Source: Pannonibacter anstelovis (GTDB lineage Bacteria; Pseudomonadota; Alphaproteobacteria; Rhizobiales; Stappiaceae). From it: 64,000 bases of DNA. The stretch lies in assembly GCF_036881715.1 (NCBI RefSeq), contig NZ_JBAKBF010000009.1:62001-126000 (forward strand). Direction: 5' to 3'. Every line of letters starts with the position of its first letter. The stretch's first letter is position 1. Shown piece by piece: positions 7,560 through 16,212 of this stretch. The translations under genes and the position numbers were made by a program. Below the pieces are notes generated by a model, which worked only from the letters and a program-made list of their open reading frames with translations, was not told the origin of the DNA and did no database searches.

Positions 7560-8984
7560 ATGAACGGCGAAGAATTCCGGCACTGGTCGCGGCGGGCAGC
7601 GGATTGGGGCGCGGATTACAGGGCTGGCCTCAGGGACCTTCCCGTTCGTGCGCAGACTGCTCCCGGCGAAATCGCCGCCCGTATTCCCGCTTCCCCGCCC
7701 GAAGAGCCGGAAGCGATTGAGGCGATCTTCCAGAGTTTCGAGGCCGATATCCTGCCCGGCATGACCCACTGGCAGCATCCGCGTTTCTTCGCCTATTTCC
7801 CGGCCAATGCCGCGCCGGTATCCGTTGTTGCCGAATATCTCGTCAGCGCCATGGCCGCGCAATGCATGTTGTGGCAGACCTCACCGGCAGCAACCGAGCT
7901 GGAAGGCCGGGTGACGGACTGGTTCCGTCAGGCGATTGGCCTGCCCGCAGAATTTTCCGGCACGCTGCAGGATACGGCCTCCTCCGCCACTCTGGCCGCC
8001 GTTCTGACCCTGCGTGAGCGCGCCCTTGGCTGGCAAGGCAACAGCAAAGGCCTTTCCGGCCAGCCGCGCCTCCGGGTCTATTGCTCGGGCGAGGTACACA
8101 CCTCCATCGACCGTGCGGTCTGGTTTGCAGGTCTTGGCGCGGACAATCTGGTGCGCATCCCCATCGAAGGGCCTGGCCGGGCGATGAACCCTGAGGCGCT
8201 GCAAGCCGCCATCACAGCCGACCGTGAGGCCGGATATCTGCCGGCCGGCATTATCGCCTGCGTCGGCGGCACGGGGTGCGGCGGCACGGACGATATCCGC
8301 GCCGTGGTGGAGATTGCCGCCCGCGAAGACCTCTACCTGCATGTGGATGCTGCCTGGGCGGGCTCTGCCATGATCTGCCCGGAATTCCGTGAGCTGTGGG
8401 ATGGCATTGAGGGCGCGGACAGCATCGTCATCAATCCGCACAAGTGGCTGGGTGCCCAGTTCGATTGCACGGTGCAGTTCCTGCGTGATCCTTCCCAGCA
8501 GGTGCGTGCCCTTGCCATCCGGCCGGAGTATCTGAAGACATCCGGTCAGGATGAAATCACCAACTATTCCGAATGGTCCGTGGTGCTGGGCCGCCGTTTC
8601 CGGGCATTGAAGCTCTGGTTCCTGATGCGCGCCCATGGCCTCACCGGCCTGCGTGAGATGATCCGCAATCACGTGGCCTGGTCAGTGGAACTGGCACAGA
8701 CACTCGGCGGTGAGCCCGACTTCGAGATCGTCACCGAGCCCATGCTCTCGCTCTTCACCTTCCGCTACCGCCCGGCGCATCTCTCCGGCGATGAGGAGGC
8801 GATTGCCACCGCCAACCGGGCGCTGCTGGAAGCCATCAATGCGGACGGGCGGATCTACCTCACCCAGACGCTGGTGGACGGCCGCTTCGTCCTGCGCTTC
8901 CAGGCCGGCCAGTTCGAGACCACCCGCGATGACGTGATGCTGGCCTTTGATGTGATCACCGGCCTTGCGCGCAAGGGAGTGTGA
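7560..8984 (+). CDS. PLP-dependent amino-acid decarboxylase (group II, aromatic-L-amino-acid type)
   Basis: A 474-residue fold-type I pyridoxal-phosphate enzyme of the DDC/tyrosine decarboxylase family. The PLP lysine is in INPHKWLGAQFDC, the PLP-binding aspartate in LHVDAAWAGSA, and the N-terminal motif HWQHPRFFAYFPAN is typical of aromatic-L-amino-acid decarboxylases. It should convert an aromatic amino acid (DOPA, tyrosine, tryptophan or similar) to the amine and CO2. The exact substrate cannot be read from sequence. A GGGGAGG ribosome site precedes the ATG. It stands alone, divergent from hasI, with no obvious partner transporter. Confidence 0.9.
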   Translation: MNGEEFRHWSRRAADWGADYRAGLRDLPVRAQTAPGEIAARIPASPPEEPEAIEAIFQSFEADILPGMTHWQHPRFFAYFPANAAPVSVVAEYLVSAMAAQCMLWQTSPAATELEGRVTDWFRQAIGLPAEFSGTLQDTASSATLAAVLTLRERALGWQGNSKGLSGQPRLRVYCSGEVHTSIDRAVWFAGLGADNLVRIPIEGPGRAMNPEALQAAITADREAGYLPAGIIACVGGTGCGGTDDIRAVVEIAAREDLYLHVDAAWAGSAMICPEFRELWDGIEGADSIVINPHKWLGAQFDCTVQFLRDPSQQVRALAIRPEYLKTSGQDEITNYSEWSVVLGRRFRALKLWFLMRAHGLTGLREMIRNHVAWSVELAQTLGGEPDFEIVTEPMLSLFTFRYRPAHLSGDEEAIATANRALLEAINADGRIYLTQTLVDGRFVLRFQAGQFETTRDDVMLAFDVITGLARKGV

Positions 8985-8992
8985 AACTGGCC

Positions 8993-9322
8993 CTAACTGA
9001 CAGCCCGCTCCAGCGTCGAGGTCACCCACTTGTTGAGGCTGACCCCGGCGCGGCGGGCGGCAACAGTCAACGCCTTGTGCAAGCCCGGATCAGCCCGGAC
9101 GACAAATTGCCCCGAAAACGGCTTTTCCGGCTCCTCACCGCGCTCGGCACAAAACGCCAGATAGTCCTCGACGGACTCTGCAAAAGCCTGCTTCAACTCG
9201 GCGGCCGACTCCCCCTGAAAGGTAATCACGTCACGCAGGTTCATCACTTCGCCATGAAAGGTTTCAGCTTCTTCATCGAACTCGACAACAGCTTCGTAGC
9301 CTTTGTAGTGCATCATCGTCAT
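8993..9322 (-). CDS. hicB: HicB-family antitoxin
   Basis: A 109-residue protein starting MTMMHYKGYEAVVEFDEE. The N-terminal part is the HicB degraded-RNase-like fold (FHGEVMNLRDVITFQGES). The C-terminal part is a ribbon-helix-helix type DNA-binding segment (LHKALTVAARRAGVSLNKWV). It neutralises HicA and represses the pair. A longer in-frame extension upstream lies inside hicA and is not used; the ATG at 9322 overlaps the hicA stop by 4 bases (ATGA-type coupling). Confidence 0.88.
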   Translation of the reverse strand: MTMMHYKGYEAVVEFDEEAETFHGEVMNLRDVITFQGESAAELKQAFAESVEDYLAFCAERGEEPEKPFSGQFVVRADPGLHKALTVAARRAGVSLNKWVTSTLERAVS

Positions 9323-9579
9323 GGCAATATCTCCGCTTCGGTCAGGAAGCGCCGGACAGATTTGACCGCGCCCTTGTCCGTCTCTTTTTGAGGATGGGGC
9401 CGGTGAAACACTGCACGCACGCCGTTCAGGGCGATGCGCACCCGCGACCCATTGCCCTCCGATATCTCCGCCCCGCAAGCGGCCAGCATGGCCTCGATTT
9501 CCCGCCATACAATTCCGGCACGCACAGGATCGGCAAAGACGGCTTCAAGGGTTGCCTGATGCTTCCTGCTCAACTCCAT
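9319..9579 (-). CDS. hicA: HicA-family mRNA interferase toxin
   Basis: An 86-residue small protein with the HicA double-stranded-RNA-binding-like fold. It has an N-terminal segment about moving a residue-poor helix (IVWREIEAMLAACGAEI), a glycine/serine turn (EGNGSRVRIAL) and the conserved histidine motif VFHRPHPQ. HicA cleaves mRNA and blocks translation until bound by HicB. It is followed by hicB with a 4-base overlap, in the usual toxin-first order. Confidence 0.88.
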   Translation of the reverse strand: MELSRKHQATLEAVFADPVRAGIVWREIEAMLAACGAEISEGNGSRVRIALNGVRAVFHRPHPQKETDKGAVKSVRRFLTEAEILP

Positions 9580-9589
9580 GTGATATCAC
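9580..9589. promoter_or_regulatory. Palindrome abutting hicA start
   Basis: A perfect 10-base palindrome, GTGATATCAC, directly touches the hicA start codon, and a related TGATACTG lies a few bases upstream on the minus strand. It is a candidate autoregulatory operator for the HicB DNA-binding domain. No clear -35/-10 pair could be fixed around it. Confidence 0.4.
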
Positions 9590-9653
9590 TTTTCAGTATC
9601 AATGCAAGTTTCCTAACAGGATAGCGTATCTCACAGCTTCAGGCGATTCCCCC

Positions 9654-10553
9654 TCACCCCGGCAAATGGAAGGTCTGGCGGAAATAGCGGCGGATGGCGG
9701 CCATGGCGGGGGTGAATTCGGCGTTCTTGCGCCAGGCAAGGCCGACATCCATGGAAGGCACGGGATCGCGCAGGTTGATCGTCTCGATGCGCCGTCCCTC
9801 CAGCGACCAGGGGCGGTGCACCATGTCGGAGAGGATGGCAACGCCCTGATCATTGGCGACGAGCGACCGTACCGCTTCCACGGACGAGGTGCGCAAGGTG
9901 ATACGCGGCTGATAGCCGGACTGGCTCCAGTATTTCAGCGAGCTGTGCGAAGCCTCGTCCACCGTCAGCATGATGTAGGACTCTTCCGCCACTTCCCTCA
10001 AGCCCACCGACGGCGCGGACAGCAGCCGGTGCTGGCCCGGCACCCAGAGGCGGCGGGCCGAGCTCATCAGCTTTTCCGTGGTCAGCTCCGGATTGAGAAT
10101 GTTGGAGGTCAGCAGAACGGCAATGTCATGCCGGTTGGTCAGCAGCCCCTCCTCGATGGACTCCCGGTTCATCTCCAGCAGCTGAATTTCAAGCCCCGGC
10201 AGGCGGCGGCGGATCCGCTCGATATGAAGGGGCAGGAAATAGCCCATGACCGTATATGTGGCAGCCACCGTCAACCGCCCGGTCAGCTCGCTGCCAGTCA
10301 GCGATAGATGCGTCGCCTCCTCCACCTTGCGCAGGATTTCATAGGCGTGGGAGAGGAACTGCCGCCCCGCCTCCGTCAGCTCCATGCCGTGGGATACGCG
10401 CTCGAACAGCGGCGAGCCGACAATCTGCTCCAGCTCCTTGATCGCCGTCGTCACCGCCGACTGCGAAATCGACAGATGAATGGCGGCCTGCGACACCTGC
10501 CCCTGCTCTGCCGTCGCCACAAAGTAGCGGATCTGCCTCAGGCTGATCGACAT
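9654..10553 (-). CDS. LysR-family transcriptional regulator
   Basis: A 299-residue LysR-type protein. The N-terminal winged helix reads SLRQIRYFVATAEQGQVSQAA and continues ISQSAVTTAIKELEQ, followed by a substrate-binding domain. The ATG at 10553 is preferred over an upstream GTG (10583) because a GGAGGGG ribosome site sits 7 bases before it. It is divergent from pxpA, the normal arrangement for a LysR activator of the neighbouring operon, so it probably senses the substrate or product of the pxp/biotin pathway. The effector is unknown. Confidence 0.9.
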   Translation of the reverse strand: MSISLRQIRYFVATAEQGQVSQAAIHLSISQSAVTTAIKELEQIVGSPLFERVSHGMELTEAGRQFLSHAYEILRKVEEATHLSLTGSELTGRLTVAATYTVMGYFLPLHIERIRRRLPGLEIQLLEMNRESIEEGLLTNRHDIAVLLTSNILNPELTTEKLMSSARRLWVPGQHRLLSAPSVGLREVAEESYIMLTVDEASHSSLKYWSQSGYQPRITLRTSSVEAVRSLVANDQGVAILSDMVHRPWSLEGRRIETINLRDPVPSMDVGLAWRKNAEFTPAMAAIRRYFRQTFHLPG

Positions 10554-10585
10554 GATTGCACCCCTCCCGTATTTTCCAATCACAC

Positions 10586-10606
10586 CTCATCTGATTTTCA
10601 GATGAG
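10586..10606. promoter_or_regulatory. Perfect dyad in the LysR-pxpA divergent region
   Basis: CTCATCTGA-TTT-TCAGATGAG is a perfect 9-3-9 inverted repeat, 33 bases before the LysR start codon and about 220 bases before pxpA. A smaller repeat, CGTCA-N4-TGACG, lies near 10769-10782. Both are candidate operators for the divergent promoter region. A LysR site would normally contain a T-N11-A core, so the regulator that binds here is open. Confidence 0.55.
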
Positions 10607-10826
10607 AGCGCCTTCATCTTGAGCAGTGAGTTGTCGAACTCTGCCCATGAACCGGCATCTTATTGATTTCTATTTTCTAATTCCCCAGCTGCATGGGCAG
10701 CATTGTTCTTCTTTTCAGATAGAGAAGCGCAAAACATAAAAATTTTCAAACGCTCTTTTTTCGCCTAGCGTCATCTCTGACGAAAACAGAGGCACCCCAC
10801 CTTCCTGCTCAAAAGGCAGGCAGGCG

Positions 10827-11639
10827 GTGAAAGGGCGGACATTGGCACTCGAAGCTGTCGACATCAATTGTGATCTGGGAGAGGGCTTCGGCCGCTGGCG
10901 CATCGGCGATACCGAGGATGCAGCGCTGATGGGCCTGATCAGCTCGGCCAACATTGCCACCGGCTTTCATGCAGGCGATCCCAACCTGATGGACCGCACC
11001 GTCCGCATGGCCGTGGAGCATGGCGTCGGCATCGGCGCGCATCCCGGCTACAACGACCTCAAGGGCTTTGGCCGCCGCCGGATCGACGGCACGGCGCGCG
11101 AGCTGCTGAACGACATCATCTATCAGGTCGGCGCGCTGCGCGAATTTGCCCGCCGCCATGGCGCCAGCCTGCAGCACGTGAAGCCGCATGGCGCGCTCTA
11201 CATGGAGATGGCGGTCAACACCGAACTCTCCCAGCTGTTCATGACCTACATGCAGACCGTGGCGCCGAACGCCTTCGTTTTCTGCATGTCGGGCTCGGCC
11301 ACGGAAACCGCCGCGCTTGAGGCGGGCCAGCCGGTGATCCGCGAGTTCTATGCCGACCGGGATTATGACGACAGCGGCTCCATCGTCTTCACCCGCGACG
11401 TGGGACGCCCCGACCCGGAAGCCATTGCCCGCAAGGTGGTGCGCGCCTGCCAGGAGGGCGTGGTGACGACCGTCACCGGCACCGACATCAAGGTGCCGTT
11501 CGAATCCATCTGCTTCCATTCCGACACGCTCGGCGCGCAGGAAATCGGCCTGGCCATGCGCGAGGGCCTGAAGGCCGCCGGCATCAAGATCATTCCCGTC
11601 TCTGAACTCGCAAAAGAAACCTTCCGGAGAAGCGCATGA
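10827..11639 (+). CDS. pxpA: LamB/YcsF family protein, 5-oxoprolinase subunit A-like
   Basis: A 270-residue protein of the PxpA (LamB/YcsF) family. It has the signature DINCDLGEGFGRWRIGD, the metal/active-site stretch ANIATGFHAGDPNLM, IGAHPGYNDLKGFGRR and HVKPHGALY, and ends with FESICFHSD. In E. coli PxpA works with PxpB and PxpC to open 5-oxoproline using ATP. A GTG at 10827 after GGCAGG was chosen; a TTG at 10842 with an AAAGGG in front is also possible. The next gene overlaps it by 4 bases. Its substrate may be another lactam or amide, given the neighbours. Confidence 0.88.
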   Translation: MKGRTLALEAVDINCDLGEGFGRWRIGDTEDAALMGLISSANIATGFHAGDPNLMDRTVRMAVEHGVGIGAHPGYNDLKGFGRRRIDGTARELLNDIIYQVGALREFARRHGASLQHVKPHGALYMEMAVNTELSQLFMTYMQTVAPNAFVFCMSGSATETAALEAGQPVIREFYADRDYDDSGSIVFTRDVGRPDPEAIARKVVRACQEGVVTTVTGTDIKVPFESICFHSDTLGAQEIGLAMREGLKAAGIKIIPVSELAKETFRRSA

Positions 11640-11878
11640 GCAAGATCGAGATCAGATCGCCCCTTCCGGGCATCTTCTACCGCAAGCCCTCCCCCGAGGC
11701 CGCGCCTTTCGCGGAAGATGGTGCCAGCGTTGGCGAGGCGGATGTGATCGGCCTCATCGAGGTGATGAAGACCTTCCACGAGATTCCGGCTGGCCTGTCC
11801 GGCAGCAACATCACCTTCCACGTGGAAGATGCCGAGCCGGTGATGGCGGGGCAAGTGCTGGCAGAGGTTGACGCATGA
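11636..11878 (+). CDS. Short biotin carboxyl carrier protein
   Basis: An 80-residue biotinyl-lipoyl domain with the biotinylation site IEVMKTF (Lys45). AccB of acetyl-CoA carboxylase is about 150-160 residues; this one lacks the N-terminal region and is only the carrier domain. It is fused by 4-base overlaps to pxpA upstream and to the biotin carboxylase gene downstream, so the three are translated as a unit. It probably serves a dedicated carboxylase with the adjacent biotin carboxylase and the PxpBC carboxyltransferase-like subunits, not fatty acid synthesis. Confidence 0.88.
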   Translation: MSKIEIRSPLPGIFYRKPSPEAAPFAEDGASVGEADVIGLIEVMKTFHEIPAGLSGSNITFHVEDAEPVMAGQVLAEVDA

Positions 11879-13257
11879 CGATCCGCTCCCTCCTTGTGGC
11901 CAACCGGGGCGAGATCGCCGTCAGGATCGTCAAGGCGGCAAAGGCCATGGGCCTGCGCACCGTGCAGGTCCACTCCGCTGCCGATGCGGACATGCTGGCG
12001 GTGAAGCTTGCGGATGAGGCCATCGATATCGGCCCGCCCTCCGCCGCCAGGTCCTATCTCAACATCGAGCGCGTCGTAGCCGCCGCAAAGGAGGCCGGCG
12101 TTGATGCGATCCATCCGGGCTACGGCTTCCTGTCCGAGAATGCCGCCTTCGCGCAGGCCGTTACAGATGCGGGACTGATCTTCATCGGCCCCAGCGCCGA
12201 AGCCATCAGCCTGCTTGGCGACAAGGTGAAGGCGCGCGAAGTGGCAGCCGCCGCCGGTGTGCCGACGGTGCCGGGCAGCGATGCTCTGATAGCAGATATC
12301 GATGCAGCCCGCGCCGTCATTGCCCGCATCGGCTTTCCGGTGATGATCAAAGCCGCAGCAGGCGGCGGCGGGCGCGGCATCCGCATTGCCGCCAGCATGG
12401 AAGAGTTCGAGCGCCAGTTCCCGCTTGCCTCCGCCGAGGCAAAAGCCGCCTTTGGCGATGGCGGGCTCTATATCGAGAAGGTGATCGAGCGCGCCCGGCA
12501 TGTGGAGGTGCAGATCCTGGGTGACGGCGAGAATGCCATTCACCTGTTCGAGCGGGAGTGCTCGTTGCAGCGCCGCCGCCAGAAGGTCTGGGAGGAAGCC
12601 CCCTCCTCCACCTTGCCCGGTGATATCCGCGATGCCCTCTGCGCCAGTGCTGTCGCACTCGCAAAGTCGGTTGGCTACAAGGGCGCGGGCACCGTCGAGT
12701 ATCTCTATGACGAGGACGCAGGCGCTTTCTATTTCATCGAGGTGAACACCCGCATCCAGGTGGAGCATCCGGTGACCGAGATGATCACCGGCGTTGATCT
12801 GGTGCAGGAGATGATCCGCATTGCAGGCGGCGGAAAGCTGAGCCTGCGGCAGGAGGACATCCGCCTATCGGGCCATGCCATCGAATGCCGCATCAATGCG
12901 GAAGACCCGGCCCGCAATTTCGTCCCCGGCCCCGGCACCATCTCCAGCCTGAGCGTGCCGGAGGGCGAGGGCATCCGCTTCGACACCATGCTCTACGAGG
13001 GCTACACGGTGCCGCCCTTCTACGATTCCCTGCTCGGCAAGCTGATCGTGCATGGCACGGACCGGGCGGCCTGCATGGCCCGGCTGGAACAGGCCCTCAA
13101 GGGCCTGAAAATCGGCGGGCTGGCAACCACCGTGCCGCTGCATCTGGCCCTGTGCCGCGATGACAGCGTGAAGACGGGCGCCGTTCACACACGTTTCCTG
13201 GAACCCTGGCTCGAAGAGAGCTTCCAGCCGGATGCCGGACTTGAGGAGGTTGCGTAA
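11875..13257 (+). CDS. Biotin carboxylase (AccC-like, pathway-specific)
   Basis: A 460-residue ATP-grasp biotin carboxylase. It shows the N-terminal LVANRGEIAVRI, the glycine-rich ATP loop KAAAGGGGRGIRI, the catalytic FIEVNTRIQVEHPVTE and the C-terminal domain. It carboxylates the carrier biotin with bicarbonate and ATP. It lacks carboxyltransferase and carrier domains, which are separate genes here. The location between a carrier gene and pxpB/pxpC, whose products are related to the carboxyltransferase part of urea amidolyase, supports a carboxylation step on a small nitrogen compound. The housekeeping accC is expected elsewhere. Confidence 0.92.
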   Translation: MTIRSLLVANRGEIAVRIVKAAKAMGLRTVQVHSAADADMLAVKLADEAIDIGPPSAARSYLNIERVVAAAKEAGVDAIHPGYGFLSENAAFAQAVTDAGLIFIGPSAEAISLLGDKVKAREVAAAAGVPTVPGSDALIADIDAARAVIARIGFPVMIKAAAGGGGRGIRIAASMEEFERQFPLASAEAKAAFGDGGLYIEKVIERARHVEVQILGDGENAIHLFERECSLQRRRQKVWEEAPSSTLPGDIRDALCASAVALAKSVGYKGAGTVEYLYDEDAGAFYFIEVNTRIQVEHPVTEMITGVDLVQEMIRIAGGGKLSLRQEDIRLSGHAIECRINAEDPARNFVPGPGTISSLSVPEGEGIRFDTMLYEGYTVPPFYDSLLGKLIVHGTDRAACMARLEQALKGLKIGGLATTVPLHLALCRDDSVKTGAVHTRFLEPWLEESFQPDAGLEEVA

Positions 13258-14132
13258 TGGCGATGCGTTACACATTCGGCGGTGACGAGCACCTCTTCGT
13301 GGAATGCAGCGAGGACATGTCCCTCGATGCCTTCTTCCAGTCCCTGTCCATGACCAATGGCATCCGAGATGCGGGCATCAGCGGCGTCACGGAAATCTGC
13401 CCGGCCAATGCCTCGTTTCAGGTGAAGTTCAATCCGGATGTGATCCATCCGGACGACCTCATGCGCGAGGTGAAGGCCATCGAGGCCGCCGCTGCCAAAG
13501 CCGAACCAGTGATCCGCACCCGCATCGTCGAGATCCCGGTGTTCTACAATGACCCGTGGACACATGAGACGCTGATGCGTTTCCGCGAGCGTCATCAGGA
13601 CCCAACGGGCACCGACCTCGACTATGCCGCCCGGATCAACGGCTATGACACGGTGAGTGATTTCATCACCGCCCATTCCGGCTCGCCCTGGTTCGTCTCC
13701 ATGGTGGGCTTCGTCTCGGGCCTGCCCTTCATGTACCAGATGGTGGAGCGGCAGCGGCAGATCGAGGTGCCGAAATACCTGCGCCCGCGCACGGACACGC
13801 CCCGGCTGACCGTGGGCCATGGCGGCTGCTTCGGCTGCATCTATTCGGTGCGCGGCGCAGGCGGCTACCAGATGTTCGGCATCACCCCCATGCCGATCTA
13901 CGACCCGGCGCAGGAGACGAGCTACCTCAAGGACTTCATGGTGTTCTTCCGCCCGGGCGACATCGTCAAGTTCAAGCCGGTGGACCGCGATGGCTACGAC
14001 ACGGCGGTGGAGGAGGTGGCCAAGGGGCACTTCACACCGCCGGTCCGCGAGGTGAGCTTCGACCTCACCGAATTCAGCAAGGACATCGACGGCTACAACC
14101 AGAAACTGGAGGGCGTCCTCTATGGCGATTAA
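13257..14132 (+). CDS. pxpB: PxpB / allophanate hydrolase subunit 1-like protein
   Basis: A 291-residue protein of the PxpB/KipI family (allophanate hydrolase subunit 1 domain). It is longer than E. coli PxpB (218 residues), with an insertion near residues 95-130 and a C-terminal extension. Landmarks are EICPANASFQVKF, RIVEIPVFYNDPW, FVSMVGFVSGLPFMYQM and LTVGHGGCFGCIYSV. The last two differ from the usual GFQPGFPYL-like and GIGGPQTGVYP-like motifs (recalled from the family), so this is a divergent subgroup. The start codon overlaps the biotin carboxylase stop by one base (TAATG), and the gene overlaps pxpC by 11 bases, implying a stable complex. Confidence 0.85.
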   Translation: MAMRYTFGGDEHLFVECSEDMSLDAFFQSLSMTNGIRDAGISGVTEICPANASFQVKFNPDVIHPDDLMREVKAIEAAAAKAEPVIRTRIVEIPVFYNDPWTHETLMRFRERHQDPTGTDLDYAARINGYDTVSDFITAHSGSPWFVSMVGFVSGLPFMYQMVERQRQIEVPKYLRPRTDTPRLTVGHGGCFGCIYSVRGAGGYQMFGITPMPIYDPAQETSYLKDFMVFFRPGDIVKFKPVDRDGYDTAVEEVAKGHFTPPVREVSFDLTEFSKDIDGYNQKLEGVLYGD

Positions 14133-15090
14133 GGTTCTCCATCCCGGCCTCGCCACCACGGTTCAGGACCTCGGCCGCCCCGGATATTTCCATCTCGGCA
14201 TCCCCATTGGCGGGGCCATGGACCGGCTTGCCATGCGGGCGGCCAACCTGCTGGTGGGCAATGACGAGGGAGCTGCGGGTCTTGAGGCGGTCTTCATCGG
14301 CCCCAAGCTGGAGTTCACCCGCGATGCCACCATCGCCGTCACCGGTGCGGACATGCCGGTGAAGCTTGACGGCGAAGCCAGGCCCGGCTGGACCGCCTTT
14401 GCGGTGAAGGCCGGACAGGTGCTCAGCTTCGACTTCCTGAAATCCGGCGCCCGCATCTGCATCGCCGTGTCGGGCGGCATCGACGTGCCGCTGGCGCTCG
14501 GCAGCCGCTCCACCTATGCCATCGGTGCCCTCGGCGGCTTCAACGGCCGGGCGATTGCCGCCGGTGACGAGCTGCCGGTGGGAGACGCCGGAGCCAGCAC
14601 GGCCGGGCGGACCATTCCGGAAGACCTGCGCCGCAAGCCGGGCACCCCCGCGGAGCTGCGCGTGCTGCCGGGGCTCTACTGGCACCGCATCACGGAAGAG
14701 GCGCAGCAGGCCTTCTTTGCCGATGAATGGAAGGTGGCTCCGGAAGCCGACCGCATGGGCTACCGCTTCCGCGGCGGGCGCCCGCTGGATTTCGTGCCGC
14801 GCCAGCCGCCCTTCGGCGCAGGCTCCGACCCGTCCAACATCGTCGACAGCTGCTACCCCTATGGCTCCATTCAGGTGCCCAGCGGCAGCGAGCCGATCAT
14901 CCTGCACCGCGATGCGGTGTCGGGCGGCGGCTACTTCATGGTGGGCACGGTGATTTCGGCGGACATGGACCTGATCGGCCAGCTGCAGCCGAACACCCCC
15001 ACCCGCTTTGTCCAGGTGGACATGGAGGGTGCCCTGAAAGCCCGCAGGGAACGGGCAGAGCTGATCAGCCGCATCAGGGCGCTTTTCTGA
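14122..15090 (+). CDS. pxpC: PxpC / biotin-dependent carboxyltransferase-like subunit
   Basis: A 322-residue member of the PxpC (allophanate hydrolase subunit 2, KipA) family. It contains the signature TVQDLGRPGYFHLGIPIGGAMDR, LEAVFIGPKLEF and ADRMGYRFRG, and ends near QPNTPTRFVQVD. The family is related to the carboxyltransferase domain of urea carboxylase. It forms a heteromeric complex with PxpB, and with PxpA it opens 5-oxoproline in E. coli. Here the adjacent biotin carboxylase and carrier genes suggest that carboxylated biotin is the activating group. That is inference. Confidence 0.88.
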   Translation: MAIKVLHPGLATTVQDLGRPGYFHLGIPIGGAMDRLAMRAANLLVGNDEGAAGLEAVFIGPKLEFTRDATIAVTGADMPVKLDGEARPGWTAFAVKAGQVLSFDFLKSGARICIAVSGGIDVPLALGSRSTYAIGALGGFNGRAIAAGDELPVGDAGASTAGRTIPEDLRRKPGTPAELRVLPGLYWHRITEEAQQAFFADEWKVAPEADRMGYRFRGGRPLDFVPRQPPFGAGSDPSNIVDSCYPYGSIQVPSGSEPIILHRDAVSGGGYFMVGTVISADMDLIGQLQPNTPTRFVQVDMEGALKARRERAELISRIRALF

Positions 15091-15138
15091 CTTCGCATAA
15101 CAAAAACAAGACGCAACCTTTCAACCGGGGAAGACAAC

Positions 15139-16212
15139 ATGACACGCACTGCCTTCAAGGGGCCTCTGGCCTCAATGATCCTGCTTGCCTCGATGGCCCC
15201 GTCTCTGGCCGAGACCTGGTATCCCTATGATGCCACCGAGATCACCCCTGCCTTCTTGGCAGACGGCAAAGCCTCTGACGTGAAATACACGCCGCTCGAA
15301 AAGGCCAGCCAGCCTTACAGGATCTGCGTCTCCTTCCCGCACATGAAGGATGCCTACTGGCTGGGCGTGGACTATGGCGTTGCCGAACAGGCGAAGGACC
15401 TCGGCGTCAAGATGACGCTCGTGGAAGCAGGGGGCTACACGGAGCTCGCCAAGCAAATCTCGCAGATCGAGGATTGCGTCGCCGGCGGGGCGCAGGCTGT
15501 TGTGATCGGCGCCATTTCCTATGACGGGCTCAACAACCTCGTCACCGAACTGGCGGCCAAGAAGATCCCGGTCATCGATGTCGTAAACGGAATGTCCTCG
15601 CCGGATCTGACCGCCAAGTCCCTCGTTTCCTTCTACACCATGGGCTTCGAGACCGGAAAATACCTTGCCGCCAAGCACCCGAAGGGCAGCGATCCGGTGA
15701 AGGTGGGCTGGTTCCCCGGTCCGGCAGGCGCCGGCTGGGTGGAAGCGGCCAACAAGGGCTTCATGGACGCGGTGAAGGACTCCGGCCTCACCATTCTGGA
15801 CCCCAAATATGGCGACACCGGCAAGGAAGCCCAGCTGAAGCTGGTGGAAGACGTGCTGCAGGCCGAGCCGGACGTGCGCTACATCGCCGGAACCGCCGTC
15901 ACCGCCGAAGCCGCGCAGGGCCTCATCCGCGAGCGCGGACTGAAGGGCAAGGTGGATCTTCTCGCCTTCTACATGACACCGGGCGTCTATGAGGGCATCA
16001 AGCGCGGCTTCATCGCCGCCGCCCCCGCCGACTCCATGGTCATCCAGGGCCGCATCGCCATCGATCAGGCCGTCCGCGCCCTGGAAGGCAAGGAGCTGAT
16101 CAAGCACGTGGGTCCGAAGATCTTCGTGGTGGATGGTGACAACATCGCCACAGTCTCCAAGACCAGCATCCTGCCCCCGGACGGCTTCAAGCCGGTGTTT
16201 ACGGTGGAGTGA
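15139..16212 (+). CDS. TorT-like periplasmic substrate-binding protein of an ABC importer
   Basis: A 357-residue type I periplasmic binding protein with a signal peptide ending near PSLAETWYP. The pattern PYRICVSFPHMKDAYWLGVDYG, VEAGGYTELAKQISQIEDC and VAGTAVTAEAA-like segment (YIAGTAVTAEAAQGL) matches E. coli TorT, the periplasmic TMAO sensor partner of TorS, better than ribose-binding proteins. Here it precedes an RbsA-like ATPase and an RbsC-like permease, so it most likely delivers substrate to that importer. A GGGGAAG ribosome site precedes the ATG, 49 bases after pxpC. The ligand is probably a small nitrogen compound consumed by the upstream enzymes. Confidence 0.85.
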   Translation: MTRTAFKGPLASMILLASMAPSLAETWYPYDATEITPAFLADGKASDVKYTPLEKASQPYRICVSFPHMKDAYWLGVDYGVAEQAKDLGVKMTLVEAGGYTELAKQISQIEDCVAGGAQAVVIGAISYDGLNNLVTELAAKKIPVIDVVNGMSSPDLTAKSLVSFYTMGFETGKYLAAKHPKGSDPVKVGWFPGPAGAGWVEAANKGFMDAVKDSGLTILDPKYGDTGKEAQLKLVEDVLQAEPDVRYIAGTAVTAEAAQGLIRERGLKGKVDLLAFYMTPGVYEGIKRGFIAAAPADSMVIQGRIAIDQAVRALEGKELIKHVGPKIFVVDGDNIATVSKTSILPPDGFKPVFTVE

